Shown: positions 1 to 6,163, counted from the stretch's first letter. The stretch is DNA of 10,362 bases from Acetomicrobium sp. UBA3949 (GCA_002385485.1 DGDP01000060.1:1-10362); one strand, 5' to 3'. Translations and numbers: made by a program. The notes: generated by a model not told the origin, from the sequence alone.

Positions 1-19
1 AGCGAAAGGGGGGATATGA

Positions 20-169
20 ATGGCCGATGTAGTTGGATTGGAGTGCACCGAGTGCAAGCGCCGAAATTACGTGACAACTGTTAACAAGAAAAAACAGTCC
101 AAGAAACTTGAGAAGAAGAAATTTTGCCGGTGGTGTAATAAACACACCTTGCACAAGGAGACGAAGTAG
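20..169 (+). CDS. rpmG: 50S ribosomal protein L33, zinc-ribbon form
   Basis: Reading from ATG at 20 gives a 49-residue basic protein ending in TAG at 167-169, the usual L33 length. It has two CxxC pairs (Cys9/Cys12 and Cys36/Cys39), the zinc-binding (C+) form of L33, a small protein of the large ribosomal subunit near the E site. The middle is a lysine-rich stretch (residues 23-34). A G-rich ribosome binding site at 5-13 lies 6 bases before the ATG; the ATG at 16 is in another frame and gives an unrelated peptide. The gene is 21 bases upstream of tRNA-Trp, a common bacterial arrangement (rpmG-trnW-secE-nusG), so the two are probably co-transcribed. Too short for most gene callers' default cut-offs, but I consider it secure. 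Confidence 0.95.
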   Translation: MADVVGLECTECKRRNYVTTVNKKKQSKKLEKKKFCRWCNKHTLHKETK

Positions 170-190
170 TATAAAATAGCTCTTGCAAGC

Positions 191-267
191 AGGTCCGTAG
201 CTCGAATTGGCAGAGCACCGGACTCCAAATCCGGGGGTTGCAGGTTCGAATCCTGCCGGGCCTGCCA
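191..267 (+). tRNA. trnW: tRNA-Trp (anticodon CCA)
   Basis: A full cloverleaf is visible. The 7-bp acceptor stem (191-197 with 257-263, one T-G wobble) is followed by discriminator G264 and an encoded CCA at 265-267. The anticodon stem is CCGGA (218-222) with TCCGG (230-234) around loop CTCCAAA. The anticodon CCA is at 225-227, reading UGG for tryptophan. The T arm contains GGTTCGAATCC. It lies between rpmG and a strong terminator, so it is probably processed from an rpmG-trnW transcript. Confidence 0.97.
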
Positions 268-276
268 GAATACGCT

Positions 277-310
277 CCCTGACTGGGAATATGCTCAGTC
301 AGGGTTTTTT
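277..310 (+). terminator. Rho-independent terminator after tRNA-Trp
   Basis: A perfect 9-bp stem, CCCTGACTG (277-285) with CAGTCAGGG (296-304), closes a 10-base loop and is followed at once by six T (305-310). It ends the rpmG-tRNA-Trp transcript. On the opposite strand the stem is not followed by T, so it would not terminate the convergent operon arriving from the right. Confidence 0.92.
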
Positions 311-412
311 ATTGCAAATTTAAGAGCGTCGGACTGGATTTTATGCGACAGTGATTTGAATGGTGCAATAAAACTTGCGCCTTTCGAAATGGGAGCCTGT
401 TATTTCGCTTGA

Positions 413-1198
413 CTAATCCGAGGTTAAGATTTTATCGATCATCTCCCTTGCCTTCGGCAGTAATTCGGCATTGAGGTATTCCTCGATCGGTAGTTCGCGA
501 ATTTTACTCAGGTCTTTATAGTTGCCTGACATAACGCAGCCAAGCTGTTCGAGATTTTTTCCTTCTTCAGAGCCTGCGATTTTTGCGATTTCCTCGTTTG
601 AGGCAATATTTTTAAGGGGCTGCATAAGTTCAATCCCATAACTTGCAAAAAAATCCTTGAATGATTCAAGGACGTAAGGAAGCTGGTTGAGCTTAATCAC
701 ACCTTCGTGGGAACTTCTTTCTCCGGTGACAATTCTTGAGATTTTGAGTTTAATGGCTAGAAGGGCTCTCATGATGTGAAGGTAGAGGTGGCAGGCTATG
801 CAAGGGGTGTAAAACCCCCATCTTTCTATTGAGATTTCGACGGAGTTGGCGCAAAGTTGCATCCATAATTTCGGAGAACCGTGAATTACCGGCTCAAAGG
901 TGTGAGCGTCCCTTTTGGCGAGCTCTTTCTTTACAAAATCGAGCCTCTTTATCAGAATTTCAGGGTCTCCGTACTCAGTTCCCGTGTAAACGATGGAAGG
1001 CAGAAGAAAAGAAAATTGGCGAAGTTCCTGGGCTTTTAGGATAGCCACAATGCTGTCCCTACCGGCTATCTCTCCTATTACGGCAGATTCCCTTGGATGA
1101 ATATTCATTATTTTTTCTAAGGAAAGCATCCATTCCGGAAATTCAATTATTATATCGGGTTTTGTGGCAAAAATCTCAAGTAGCTTTTCTCTATTCAT
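413..1198 (-). CDS. PP-loop (adenine nucleotide alpha hydrolase)-like protein, function unknown
   Basis: The product is 261 residues. Near the N-terminus (about residues 43-50) the sequence EIAGRDSI resembles a PP-loop, the pyrophosphate-binding SGGxDS motif of ATP pyrophosphatases, with the first Ser/Gly positions changed. Further on there are a CxxC (Cys133, Cys136) in a TPCIACH context, a GERSSHEG segment at 159-166 and a single Cys221. PP-loop enzymes adenylate substrates such as tRNA bases (ThiI, TtuA, QueC types), and CxxC motifs are common in the thiolation enzymes. Applying that here is inference, and I cannot assign a substrate. ATG at 1198 is preceded by AGGAT inside the end of the upstream gene. 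The two genes are 6 bases apart and surely one operon. No transmembrane segment or signal peptide is evident. Confidence 0.7.
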   Translation of the reverse strand: MNREKLLEIFATKPDIIIEFPEWMLSLEKIMNIHPRESAVIGEIAGRDSIVAILKAQELRQFSFLLPSIVYTGTEYGDPEILIKRLDFVKKELAKRDAHTFEPVIHGSPKLWMQLCANSVEISIERWGFYTPCIACHLYLHIMRALLAIKLKISRIVTGERSSHEGVIKLNQLPYVLESFKDFFASYGIELMQPLKNIASNEEIAKIAGSEEGKNLEQLGCVMSGNYKDLSKIRELPIEEYLNAELLPKAREMIDKILTSD

Positions 1199-1204
1199 AA
1201 TTAA

Positions 1205-2485
1205 TCATCCTAACGATTTGTCACGACTAATGCGTAAGGGGCATTGTCCGTATTGCAGTCCGTAAAGATCTGCCCTGTCCATGAAATCTAGGATCATGGA
1301 CATAATTTCATTTCCCCTGACTTCGCCAAGGGAGCCGTAGAGGCATGATATCTCGTCGAAATTGACGACTTTATCTCTTCGAAGGTATTTGCCAACCATC
1401 AATAGCGGCACGCTTTCTCCGGAATGTATCATGTCACCAACGCTTGGAGTGGAGTGGTCGGCAGTTATCGCTAGCAGGGTTTCGTTGAAGTCCAATTCCG
1501 GCAAGATCTTTCCAAGAGCACTATCAAGTGATTCGATGACCTTTACCTTATTTTCCGGGATGCGGGTGTGAGCTGCGACGTCCGGAGCCTTCGTATGGAC
1601 GAAGCAAAAATCTTTTTTGGATTCAATTGCCTGTCTTAGTTTTGCAAGCAGGTCTTCATAAGGATCTTTTTTGTTGAAATTATATACGTCCATGTCAAAT
1701 ATTTTACCTATGCCTGTATATAGAGCCGAAGACACGAAAGCTTCCGATCTAAGTTTCCATTTTTCCTCAAAGCTTTTTATCTTTTTTAATTTTCCGGCTC
1801 TTTGGGTTGCCACAGCATTTATGGGCGGCAAGCCCAAGTCTTTTCTTTTGCTGTTTAGGGGATTTGAGGCTAATTTTAAATGAGCCCACAGAATATATTT
1901 GTTCAACACCTCTGCAGTTTGATTTGCTGCGTCGAGGTTTTCGGCTCCCTTCAGGGATTCAATTTGCAAAAGGGGGCGACCGTTAAAAATAGGATTAGAG
2001 TCAGAAATTTGGGAGGATACATTGCCAGACAGTTTTAGGATGCCGTCTATGCCGTGCGTTGGCTTAAATTCGACCTCTATGCCTTTATGTCTAAAATATC
2101 GTATATCATCTATCAATGACATTATCGTTTCTTCGTCTGCAGGTGGCTTTTCCTCTGCAAGATAAAGAGTGTCGTCAATTTCTTTTACGGACAACAGTTT
2201 CACGAGAATGTAAACTTCGTCGAAGCTGACTTCAAAATCGTAACCCAAGGCTTCTATGACTCCCCTTCCGGGGGAATCTTCAATGGCATAACCGAATATT
2301 AAAAAGTGAGCAATTTCGCTGGGCAGGGGTGCACCTTTGCAGAGGGCTGTTAAAGATCCGTTAGCTCCAACACTTGCTAAATAATCAAGTGTTGGTGTAT
2401 GGGCTTTTTGCAGGGGAGTGTTCTGGTTCCAGTCAGATATGCCCCTGTCTCCCAAACCATCCAATATGATAAATAGGCATTTCAA
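1205..2485 (-). CDS. apgM: Archaeal-type cofactor-independent phosphoglycerate mutase-like protein (alkaline phosphatase superfamily)
   Basis: A 426-residue protein with the layout of the archaeal-type iPGM family, which interconverts 3- and 2-phosphoglycerate in glycolysis and gluconeogenesis. Visible active-site motifs, in order, are ILDGLGD with metal ligand Asp9, LPSEIAH with the likely nucleophile Ser56, GRGVIEALG at 73-81, KAPDVAAH with Asp302 and His306, ADHSTP with Asp343/His344, and IHSG with His354. The expected superfamily ligands are therefore present. The start is TTG at 2485, preceded by GGGAGG at 2493-2498 with a 7-base gap. It is first in an operon with the PP-loop gene. Related phosphotransferases share this fold, so the exact substrate is less certain than the family. 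The symbol is given by family resemblance. Confidence 0.8.
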   Translation of the reverse strand: MKCLFIILDGLGDRGISDWNQNTPLQKAHTPTLDYLASVGANGSLTALCKGAPLPSEIAHFLIFGYAIEDSPGRGVIEALGYDFEVSFDEVYILVKLLSVKEIDDTLYLAEEKPPADEETIMSLIDDIRYFRHKGIEVEFKPTHGIDGILKLSGNVSSQISDSNPIFNGRPLLQIESLKGAENLDAANQTAEVLNKYILWAHLKLASNPLNSKRKDLGLPPINAVATQRAGKLKKIKSFEEKWKLRSEAFVSSALYTGIGKIFDMDVYNFNKKDPYEDLLAKLRQAIESKKDFCFVHTKAPDVAAHTRIPENKVKVIESLDSALGKILPELDFNETLLAITADHSTPSVGDMIHSGESVPLLMVGKYLRRDKVVNFDEISCLYGSLGEVRGNEIMSMILDFMDRADLYGLQYGQCPLRISRDKSLG

Positions 2486-2548
2486 GATGATGCCTCCCTT
2501 CGAAAGGGTAAATATGTTTCAATGACCTCTTTGTTGTTGTTATCTGTT

Positions 2549-2580
2549 ATTATATAGTTTAGGTTAAATTTAAACATCAA
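2549..2580 (-). promoter_or_regulatory. Probable promoter of the phosphoglycerate mutase operon
   Basis: Read on the minus strand, TTGATG (2575-2580) is followed after 18 bases by TATATA (2551-2556), overlapping TATAAT (2549-2554, 20-base spacing). The leader to the TTG start at 2485 would be about 60 bases. The -10 is good and the -35 fair. Confidence 0.55.
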
Positions 2581-2600
2581 AGATCACGAAGCCGATTCGC

Positions 2601-2628
2601 TTGACTTATAAAATATGTGCATGATAAT
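2601..2628 (+). promoter_or_regulatory. Probable promoter for secE-nusG-rplK-rplA
   Basis: TTGACT (2601-2606), 16 bases, then GATAAT (2623-2628): five of six consensus matches in each box. It is needed because the upstream rpmG-tRNA-Trp transcript ends at 310 and the genes between are on the other strand. It lies back-to-back with the minus-strand promoter, the -35 boxes about 20 bases apart, so a regulator binding between could affect both. Confidence 0.65.
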
Positions 2629-2634
2629 ATACTT

Positions 2635-2804
2635 CGGCAAGTACCAATATGTCTTATGTTGGTTGCTGACCGGTGTATCTGTTCAATGGGGTTTTCATGA
2701 GTCTGTTGTATTGAATTTTATTTGGTTTACAGGTAGGTTCTATATTAGGGATAGGATTGGGGTTCCGCATTTATAGAGCTTTTCGTTTTCTTACCTCATA
2801 TAGC
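2635..2804 (+). other. Untranslated leader before secE, no recognised element
   Basis: Together with the two promoters this is the bulk of a 333-base gap (2486-2818). If transcription starts near 2635 the secE mRNA has a leader of about 180 bases. I see no tRNA, no convincing hairpin with a T-run and no sensible small gene: ATG-started frames at 2649 and 2686 end within a few codons. The length is unusual for a leader with no visible structure. Confidence 0.4.
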
Positions 2805-2818
2805 AGGAGGAAAAGAAT

Positions 2819-3001
2819 TTGGGGAAGGTTATGAATTTTTTGAGAGAAGCGCGGGCAGAGCTTAGGAGGGTTACGTGGCCAAACAGAAAGCAAGTTTGGA
2901 TATCTACGCTGCTGGTTATAGGTGTTACCCTGTTGGTCTCGGCCTATTTAGGCGTTTTGGATCTGATATTTACTGCAGTTTTCTCAAAAGTTGTAGGGTA
3001 G
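2819..3001 (+). CDS. secE: Preprotein translocase subunit SecE
   Basis: A 60-residue protein, the short single-span SecE form of most non-proteobacteria. Residues 6-21 carry the amphipathic cytoplasmic helix and the conserved motif ELRRVTWPNRKQ. One hydrophobic membrane segment follows (about 28-54). SecE clamps SecY in the SecYEG protein-export channel. The start is TTG at 2819, because AGGAGG at 2805-2810 is 8 bases ahead; the in-frame ATG at 2831 would be 20 bases away. It is the first gene after its own promoter and lies upstream of nusG, the near-universal neighbour. Confidence 0.95.
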   Translation: MGKVMNFLREARAELRRVTWPNRKQVWISTLLVIGVTLLVSAYLGVLDLIFTAVFSKVVG

Positions 3002-3094
3002 TGTTTTTCGAGGAGTCATTAACTGCCGTAGAATTTTTGAAGGATCTCTAAGGGAACGACATTAAAGAGCCCTTGTATCATAAAAATAGAGCAT

Positions 3095-3130
3095 TAGGGG
3101 GGTGAGGGGGCCCAAACGGCCCCCTTTTCG
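3095..3130 (+). promoter_or_regulatory. Unusual nusG ribosome binding site: Shine-Dalgarno separated from the start by a GC hairpin
   Basis: Bases 3095-3105 (TAGGGGGGTGA) can pair over all 11 positions with the standard 16S rRNA tail, using two G-U wobbles, yet lie 25 bases before the GTG at 3131. Between them is a perfect 7-bp stem, GGGGGCC (3106-3112) with GGCCCCC (3118-3124), loop CAAAC, then TTTT. Folded, the hairpin leaves about 6 unpaired bases between the site and the start codon. TAG at 3095-3097 is the upstream in-frame stop, with no start codon between it and 3131. Pairing to this organism's own 16S rRNA is assumed. The hairpin could also act as a weak attenuator. Confidence 0.6.
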
Positions 3131-3676
3131 GTGATGAGTGACAAAAACGAGCGTCGGTGGTATGTTATCCAAACATATGCAGGATATGAAAACAAGGTCA
3201 AAGCCAATCTTGAACAGCGTATAGCTACCATGGGCATGGAGGATAAAATATTTAGAGTGCTCGTGCCAATGGAAGAGAGAGTATATGTCAAGGACGGGAA
3301 ACAGAAGAAAGTAAAGAGAAAAGTGTTTCCCGGCTATATCCTCGTGGAGATGATCCTTGACGACCAATCTTGGTATGTAGTGAGGCATACGCCGGGCGTT
3401 ACGGGTTTTGTTGGAGCCGGAAATAACCCTATACCTTTATCCGATAGAGAGGTACAGGATATATTCGCCAAGATTGGCAGGGAACAAATGAAGCCGAAGG
3501 TGGAAATCGATCTCAAGCCGGGAGATGTGATTCGCGTGAAGAGCGGGCCCTTCGAAGGGCAGGCTGGTACGGTTGTCGAGGTCATTCCGGAAAAGGGAAA
3601 GGTCAAATTTTCGGTCACGCTTTTCGGTCGTGAGACCATTGTCGAAGCCGATTACAATGATTTGACCAAAATATAA
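3131..3676 (+). CDS. nusG: Transcription termination/antitermination factor NusG
   Basis: A 181-residue protein. It has an N-terminal NGN domain (about 8-115; WYVIQTYAGYENKVKANLE near the start, FPGYILVEM, HTPGVTGFVG), which binds the RNA polymerase clamp. A C-terminal KOW domain (about 126-181; PGDVIRVKSGPFEGQAGTV) contacts Rho or ribosomal protein S10. NusG increases elongation processivity, couples transcription to translation and helps Rho. The start is GTG at 3131 or the adjacent ATG at 3134, both in frame; no start lies between the upstream stop and 3131. It is 129 bases after secE and 32 before rplK. The unusual ribosome binding site is listed separately. Confidence 0.97.
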   Translation: MMSDKNERRWYVIQTYAGYENKVKANLEQRIATMGMEDKIFRVLVPMEERVYVKDGKQKKVKRKVFPGYILVEMILDDQSWYVVRHTPGVTGFVGAGNNPIPLSDREVQDIFAKIGREQMKPKVEIDLKPGDVIRVKSGPFEGQAGTVVEVIPEKGKVKFSVTLFGRETIVEADYNDLTKI

Positions 3677-3708
3677 AAGCAATGAAGGTCGCATAGGAGG
3701 GAATTTAA

Positions 3709-4134
3709 ATGGCAAAAAAGGTGGTAGCACAGATAAAGCTGCAATTGCCGGCGGGTAAGGCCACTCCAGCACCGCCAGTGGGTCCGGCCCTTGGCCAGCA
3801 CGGAGTAAATATTATGGAATTTTGCAAACAATTCAACGCAAAGACCGCAGACAATGCAGGCATGATAATTCCTGTCGTGCTGACCGTTTATGCCGACAGA
3901 AGCTTTACCTTCGAACTTAAAACGCCGCCCGCCAGCATACTGCTCAAGAAAGCTGCCGGGGTCGAGAAGGGTTCGGGCGAACCGAACAGGAACAAGGTCG
4001 GCAAGGTCACGAGGGAACAGGTAAGGGAAATAGCCAAGACCAAGATGCAGGATTTAAATGCCAACGACATCGAAGCGGCTATGCGCATGATCGAGGGAAC
4101 AGCCCGATCTATGGGCATAGAAGTGGTAGGTTAG
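3709..4134 (+). CDS. rplK: 50S ribosomal protein L11
   Basis: A 141-residue protein of the expected length. The N-terminal domain begins [20 protein letters not shown] and includes the proline-rich [19 protein letters not shown] segment that contacts translation factors and thiopeptides. The C-terminal domain (about 75-141) binds the GTPase-associated 23S rRNA region; [20 protein letters not shown] is a conserved end segment. Start ATG at 3709 with AGGAGG at 3695-3700. It follows nusG by 32 bases and precedes rplA by 52, a standard operon order. Confidence 0.98.
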   Translation: MAKKVVAQIKLQLPAGKATPAPPVGPALGQHGVNIMEFCKQFNAKTADNAGMIIPVVLTVYADRSFTFELKTPPASILLKKAAGVEKGSGEPNRNKVGKVTREQVREIAKTKMQDLNANDIEAAMRMIEGTARSMGIEVVG

Positions 4135-4143
4135 AGGATATTA

Positions 4144-4171
4144 GTGGCAGGGGAGACCCGCTATTGACCAC
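4144..4171 (+). promoter_or_regulatory. Candidate L1-binding RNA hairpin before rplA
   Basis: In the rplK-rplA gap, GTGG (4144-4147) can pair with CCAC (4168-4171), and inside it GGG (4150-4152) with CCC (4157-4159) closing a GAGA tetraloop. The unpaired bases are unequal: CA on one side, GCTATTGA on the other. Two short helices around an asymmetric internal loop is the general form of L1 targets, which mimic its 23S rRNA site. The ribosome binding site GGGAGG (4173-4178) starts just after it, so a bound protein could block initiation. The role is inference. Confidence 0.5.
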
Positions 4172-4186
4172 AGGGAGGAATGCGAT

Positions 4187-4897
4187 ATGGCAAAACGATC
4201 GAAACGTTATTTAGCAATGTTGGAGAAGGTCGATAAGATAAAACTTTATGGCCTTAGAGAGGCGCTCGAGCTTTTGGCAGAATTTCCCAAGGCGAAGTTC
4301 GATGAGACTGTCGAGGTGCACATACGTTTGGGCGTAGACCCCCGTCATGCCGATCAGCAAGTTAGGGGTACGGTAAGCTTGCCCCATGGGACCGGTCAGG
4401 AGAAGAGAGTGCTCGTCATAGCTTCGGGAGAGAAGATCAAGGAAGCAGAAGAAGCCGGTGCCGATTTCGTCGGCGGGGAGGACATGGTTCAAAAGATCGA
4501 AAGTGGATGGCTGGATTTCGATGCAGTAATCGCTACGCCCGACATGATGCGCGTAGTGGGTCGTCTCGGACGAATCCTAGGCCCTCGCGGTTTGATGCCA
4601 AGCGCCAAGACAGGGACCGTCACCTTCGATGTGGGCGAAGCTGTTAGGGAAATCAAGGCAGGACGAATCGAGTTCCGTGTCGACAGGTATGGAATAATTC
4701 ATGTGGGAATCGGCAAGATGAGCTTCACGCCGGACATGTTGTTCGATAACGCAAAGACGCTTTTGCGTGCAGTGCTCCGTGCCCGCCCCGCTGCCGTTAA
4801 GGGACAGTACGTACGAAGCATTACCGTGGCTCCAACTATGGGCGTTGGGATCAAGGTCGATCCCGCAAGAGCTCAAAAGGAGTTGGTAGAAGAATAG
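4187..4897 (+). CDS. rplA: 50S ribosomal protein L1
   Basis: A 236-residue protein, normal for bacterial L1. It opens with [16 protein letters not shown], and the two-domain body includes the family signature [17 protein letters not shown] around residues 127-143. It ends with the [15 protein letters not shown] strand. L1 forms the mobile stalk at the ribosomal E site and in many bacteria represses translation of its own mRNA. Start ATG at 4187 with GGGAGG at 4173-4178, 8 bases ahead. It appears to be the last gene of the secE transcript before a separate promoter for rplJL. Confidence 0.98.
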   Translation: MAKRSKRYLAMLEKVDKIKLYGLREALELLAEFPKAKFDETVEVHIRLGVDPRHADQQVRGTVSLPHGTGQEKRVLVIASGEKIKEAEEAGADFVGGEDMVQKIESGWLDFDAVIATPDMMRVVGRLGRILGPRGLMPSAKTGTVTFDVGEAVREIKAGRIEFRVDRYGIIHVGIGKMSFTPDMLFDNAKTLLRAVLRARPAAVKGQYVRSITVAPTMGVGIKVDPARAQKELVEE

Positions 4898-4906
4898 CTT
4901 TGCCAT

Positions 4907-4940
4907 GGGCGGCTTGGCCGCCCTTGAAGATAGATTTTTT
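4907..4940 (+). terminator. Possible weak terminator or stabilising hairpin after rplA
   Basis: GGGCGGC (4907-4913) pairs perfectly with GCCGCCC (4917-4923) over a 3-base loop. Six T follow at 4935-4940, but 11 bases after the stem, which is too far for a typical intrinsic terminator. It may cause pausing, protect the 3' end, or do little. Confidence 0.35.
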
Positions 4941-4950
4941 GAAAGTCTGC

Positions 4951-4979
4951 TTGATATGAAGCGGTAGTGTAAGTATAAT
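4951..4979 (+). promoter_or_regulatory. Promoter for rplJ-rplL
   Basis: TTGATA (4951-4956), a 17-base spacer, then a perfect TATAAT (4974-4979). This is the best promoter match in the window. Transcription would start near 4986, giving a leader of about 150 bases with the L10 regulatory structure. It allows L10/L12, needed in higher copy than L11/L1, to be made separately. Confidence 0.8.
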
Positions 4980-4985
4980 ATGTTG

Positions 4986-5115
4986 CGCCATTGGGCTTAA
5001 GACAGCGGGTGAATTGTCTTAAACGGCCAGAAGAGGCCGGCCCGCCGAGGTCCAGGAGATTGTCGCTATGTCATAATGATAAGGCTCCTGGGAACGCCCA
5101 GGGGCCTTATTTTTT
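4986..5115 (+). promoter_or_regulatory. L10-type ribosomal protein leader with transcription attenuator
   Basis: The leader folds in several competing ways. TTAAGACA (4997-5004) pairs with TGTCTTAA (5015-5022). Alternatively GCGGG (5005-5009) pairs with CCCGC (5041-5045), enclosing CGGCC (5024-5028) paired with GGCCG (5035-5039). At the end a 12-bp stem (5081-5092 with 5097-5108, loop AACG, one wobble) is followed by six T at 5110-5115, a strong terminator. CCAGGAG (5052-5058) can pair with CTCCTGG (5085-5091), part of the terminator's 5' arm, making an antiterminator. L10 leaders in Gram-positive bacteria work this way: the L10-L12 complex binds the upstream fold and shifts the balance to termination. 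The switch assignment here is inference from pairing by eye. Confidence 0.75.
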
Positions 5116-5133
5116 AAAAAAGGAGGTGAAGGA

Positions 5134-5667
5134 ATGCCTTCAAAGGTGAACGTTCAGGAGTTACAAGAGTTGACCGGATTGCTTCAGGGAGCTCAGGCTG
5201 TATTTTTCTGCGAGTACAAAGGGCTAACGGTGGAGCAAATAGGACAAATCAGGGCGAAGGTCAGAGGAGCCCAGGGTTTGATGAGAATAGCGAAAAACAC
5301 TCTCTTCAGCCTGGCCCTGAAGGAAGTCGGATTGCCGGTACCCGAGGAGATGCTCTCTGGCCCTAACGTTTTCACGATTGCCTATGGAGATCCGGTAGAA
5401 GTAGCTAAGACCTTAACGGATTACATTAAAACGACCAAGAGCGAGGCCTTGAAAATAAAGGGAGCTTTGCTTGGACAAAGGCTCTTAGGTCCGGAAGATG
5501 TCAGCGTTTTGGCCACCTTGCCATCGAGGGATATACTGTTGGCTCAGGTTTTGGGCACTATGGAAGCCCCGATAAGAGGACTTGTCACAGTGTTGTCCGG
5601 AAACATCCGAGGTTTGGTGACCTGTTTAGATCAGATCGCAAAGGCAAAGGAGAAAGAAGCAGCTTAA
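5134..5667 (+). CDS. rplJ: 50S ribosomal protein L10
   Basis: A 177-residue protein, usual for L10. The N-terminal rRNA-binding domain includes FFCEYKGLTVEQIGQIRAKV and MRIAKNTLFSLAL. The C-terminal part (about 130-177) contains the helix that anchors L12 dimers. L10 is the base of the L7/L12 stalk that recruits translation GTPases. Start ATG at 5134 with AAGGAGGTGA at 5120-5129, a near-perfect site that begins directly after the attenuator T-run, so translation and attenuation are closely linked. It precedes rplL by 48 bases. Confidence 0.97.
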   Translation: MPSKVNVQELQELTGLLQGAQAVFFCEYKGLTVEQIGQIRAKVRGAQGLMRIAKNTLFSLALKEVGLPVPEEMLSGPNVFTIAYGDPVEVAKTLTDYIKTTKSEALKIKGALLGQRLLGPEDVSVLATLPSRDILLAQVLGTMEAPIRGLVTVLSGNIRGLVTCLDQIAKAKEKEAA

Positions 5668-5715
5668 AGACATTTTTGGCACAACCGTTAAAATTTAAAA
5701 GGGAGGAATCGAGAA

Positions 5716-6099
5716 ATGACGAAAGAAGAAATCATAAAGGCAATAGAGGAGATGACTGTTCTAGAACTTTCAGAATTGGTGAAAGCCCTTGAGGATCGAT
5801 TTGGAGTATCCGCTGCAGCTCCTGTTGCAATGATGGCTGCTGCTCCTGCTGCCGGCGGAGCCGGCGCTGCTGCCGAAGAGGAAGAGAAGACGGAGTTCGA
5901 CGTAATTCTCAAATCCGTAGGAGCGAACAAGATAAACGTCATAAAAGTAGTTCGTGAAATCACCAGCCTGGGCCTCAAGGAGGCCAAGGATTTGGTAGAC
6001 GGCGCACCAAAGCCAGTAAAGGAAGGCGTTTCCAAGGAGGAAGCCGAAGAGATCAAGAAGAAACTGGAAGAGGCCGGCGCAGAAGTAGAAGTAAAGTAA
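5716..6099 (+). CDS. rplL: 50S ribosomal protein L7/L12
   Basis: A 127-residue acidic protein. The N-terminal dimerisation and L10-binding helices are at residues 1-32 ([22 protein letters not shown]). A flexible Ala/Gly-rich hinge follows at about 33-55. The globular C-terminal domain (about 59-127) has the factor-binding stretch [20 protein letters not shown]. It occurs in several copies per ribosome and stimulates EF-Tu and EF-G GTPase activity. Start ATG at 5716 with GGGAGG at 5701-5706. A strong terminator follows within 12 bases of the stop, and rpoB is not downstream as in most bacteria. Confidence 0.98.
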   Translation: MTKEEIIKAIEEMTVLELSELVKALEDRFGVSAAAPVAMMAAAPAAGGAGAAAEEEEKTEFDVILKSVGANKINVIKVVREITSLGLKEAKDLVDGAPKPVKEGVSKEEAEEIKKKLEEAGAEVEVK

Positions 6100-6110
6100 C
6101 TGAGAAGCTA

Positions 6111-6150
6111 AAGTGCGAGATGACGCCAAAGACATCTCGCACTTTTATTT
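6111..6150 (+). terminator. Rho-independent terminator after rplL
   Basis: A perfect 12-bp stem, AAGTGCGAGATG (6111-6122) with CATCTCGCACTT (6133-6144), closes a 10-base loop; the T-rich tract TTTTATTT overlaps its end (6143-6150). It should end most rplJL transcription, insulating the downstream endonuclease gene from strong ribosomal expression. Confidence 0.9.
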
Positions 6151-6163
6151 AGGAGTGAAGGAT

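Noticed and set aside
311..412. Terminator for the minus-strand PP-loop operon
   Set aside because: Only a 6-bp stem (CGAAAT with ATTTCG) without a following T-run on that strand; not convincing.
3037..3065. Internal promoter between secE and nusG (TTGAAG, 17 bases, CATTAA)
   Set aside because: The -10 matches only three of six positions; likely chance in this AT-rich stretch.
3062..4118. Several 65-111 codon minus-strand frames opposite nusG and rplK
   Set aside because: They mirror well-conserved genes, have no ribosome binding sites and resemble nothing known.
5688..6135. Minus-strand frames opposite rplL (Ala/Ser-rich proteins)
   Set aside because: Shadows of rplL's GC-skewed codons; low-complexity products with no start signal or family resemblance.
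6113..6163. Longer endonuclease V start at GTG 6113 (17 extra residues)
   Set aside because: The extension is the rplL terminator hairpin itself, has no ribosome binding site, and TTG 6164 has AGGAG at ideal distance and gives the usual family length.
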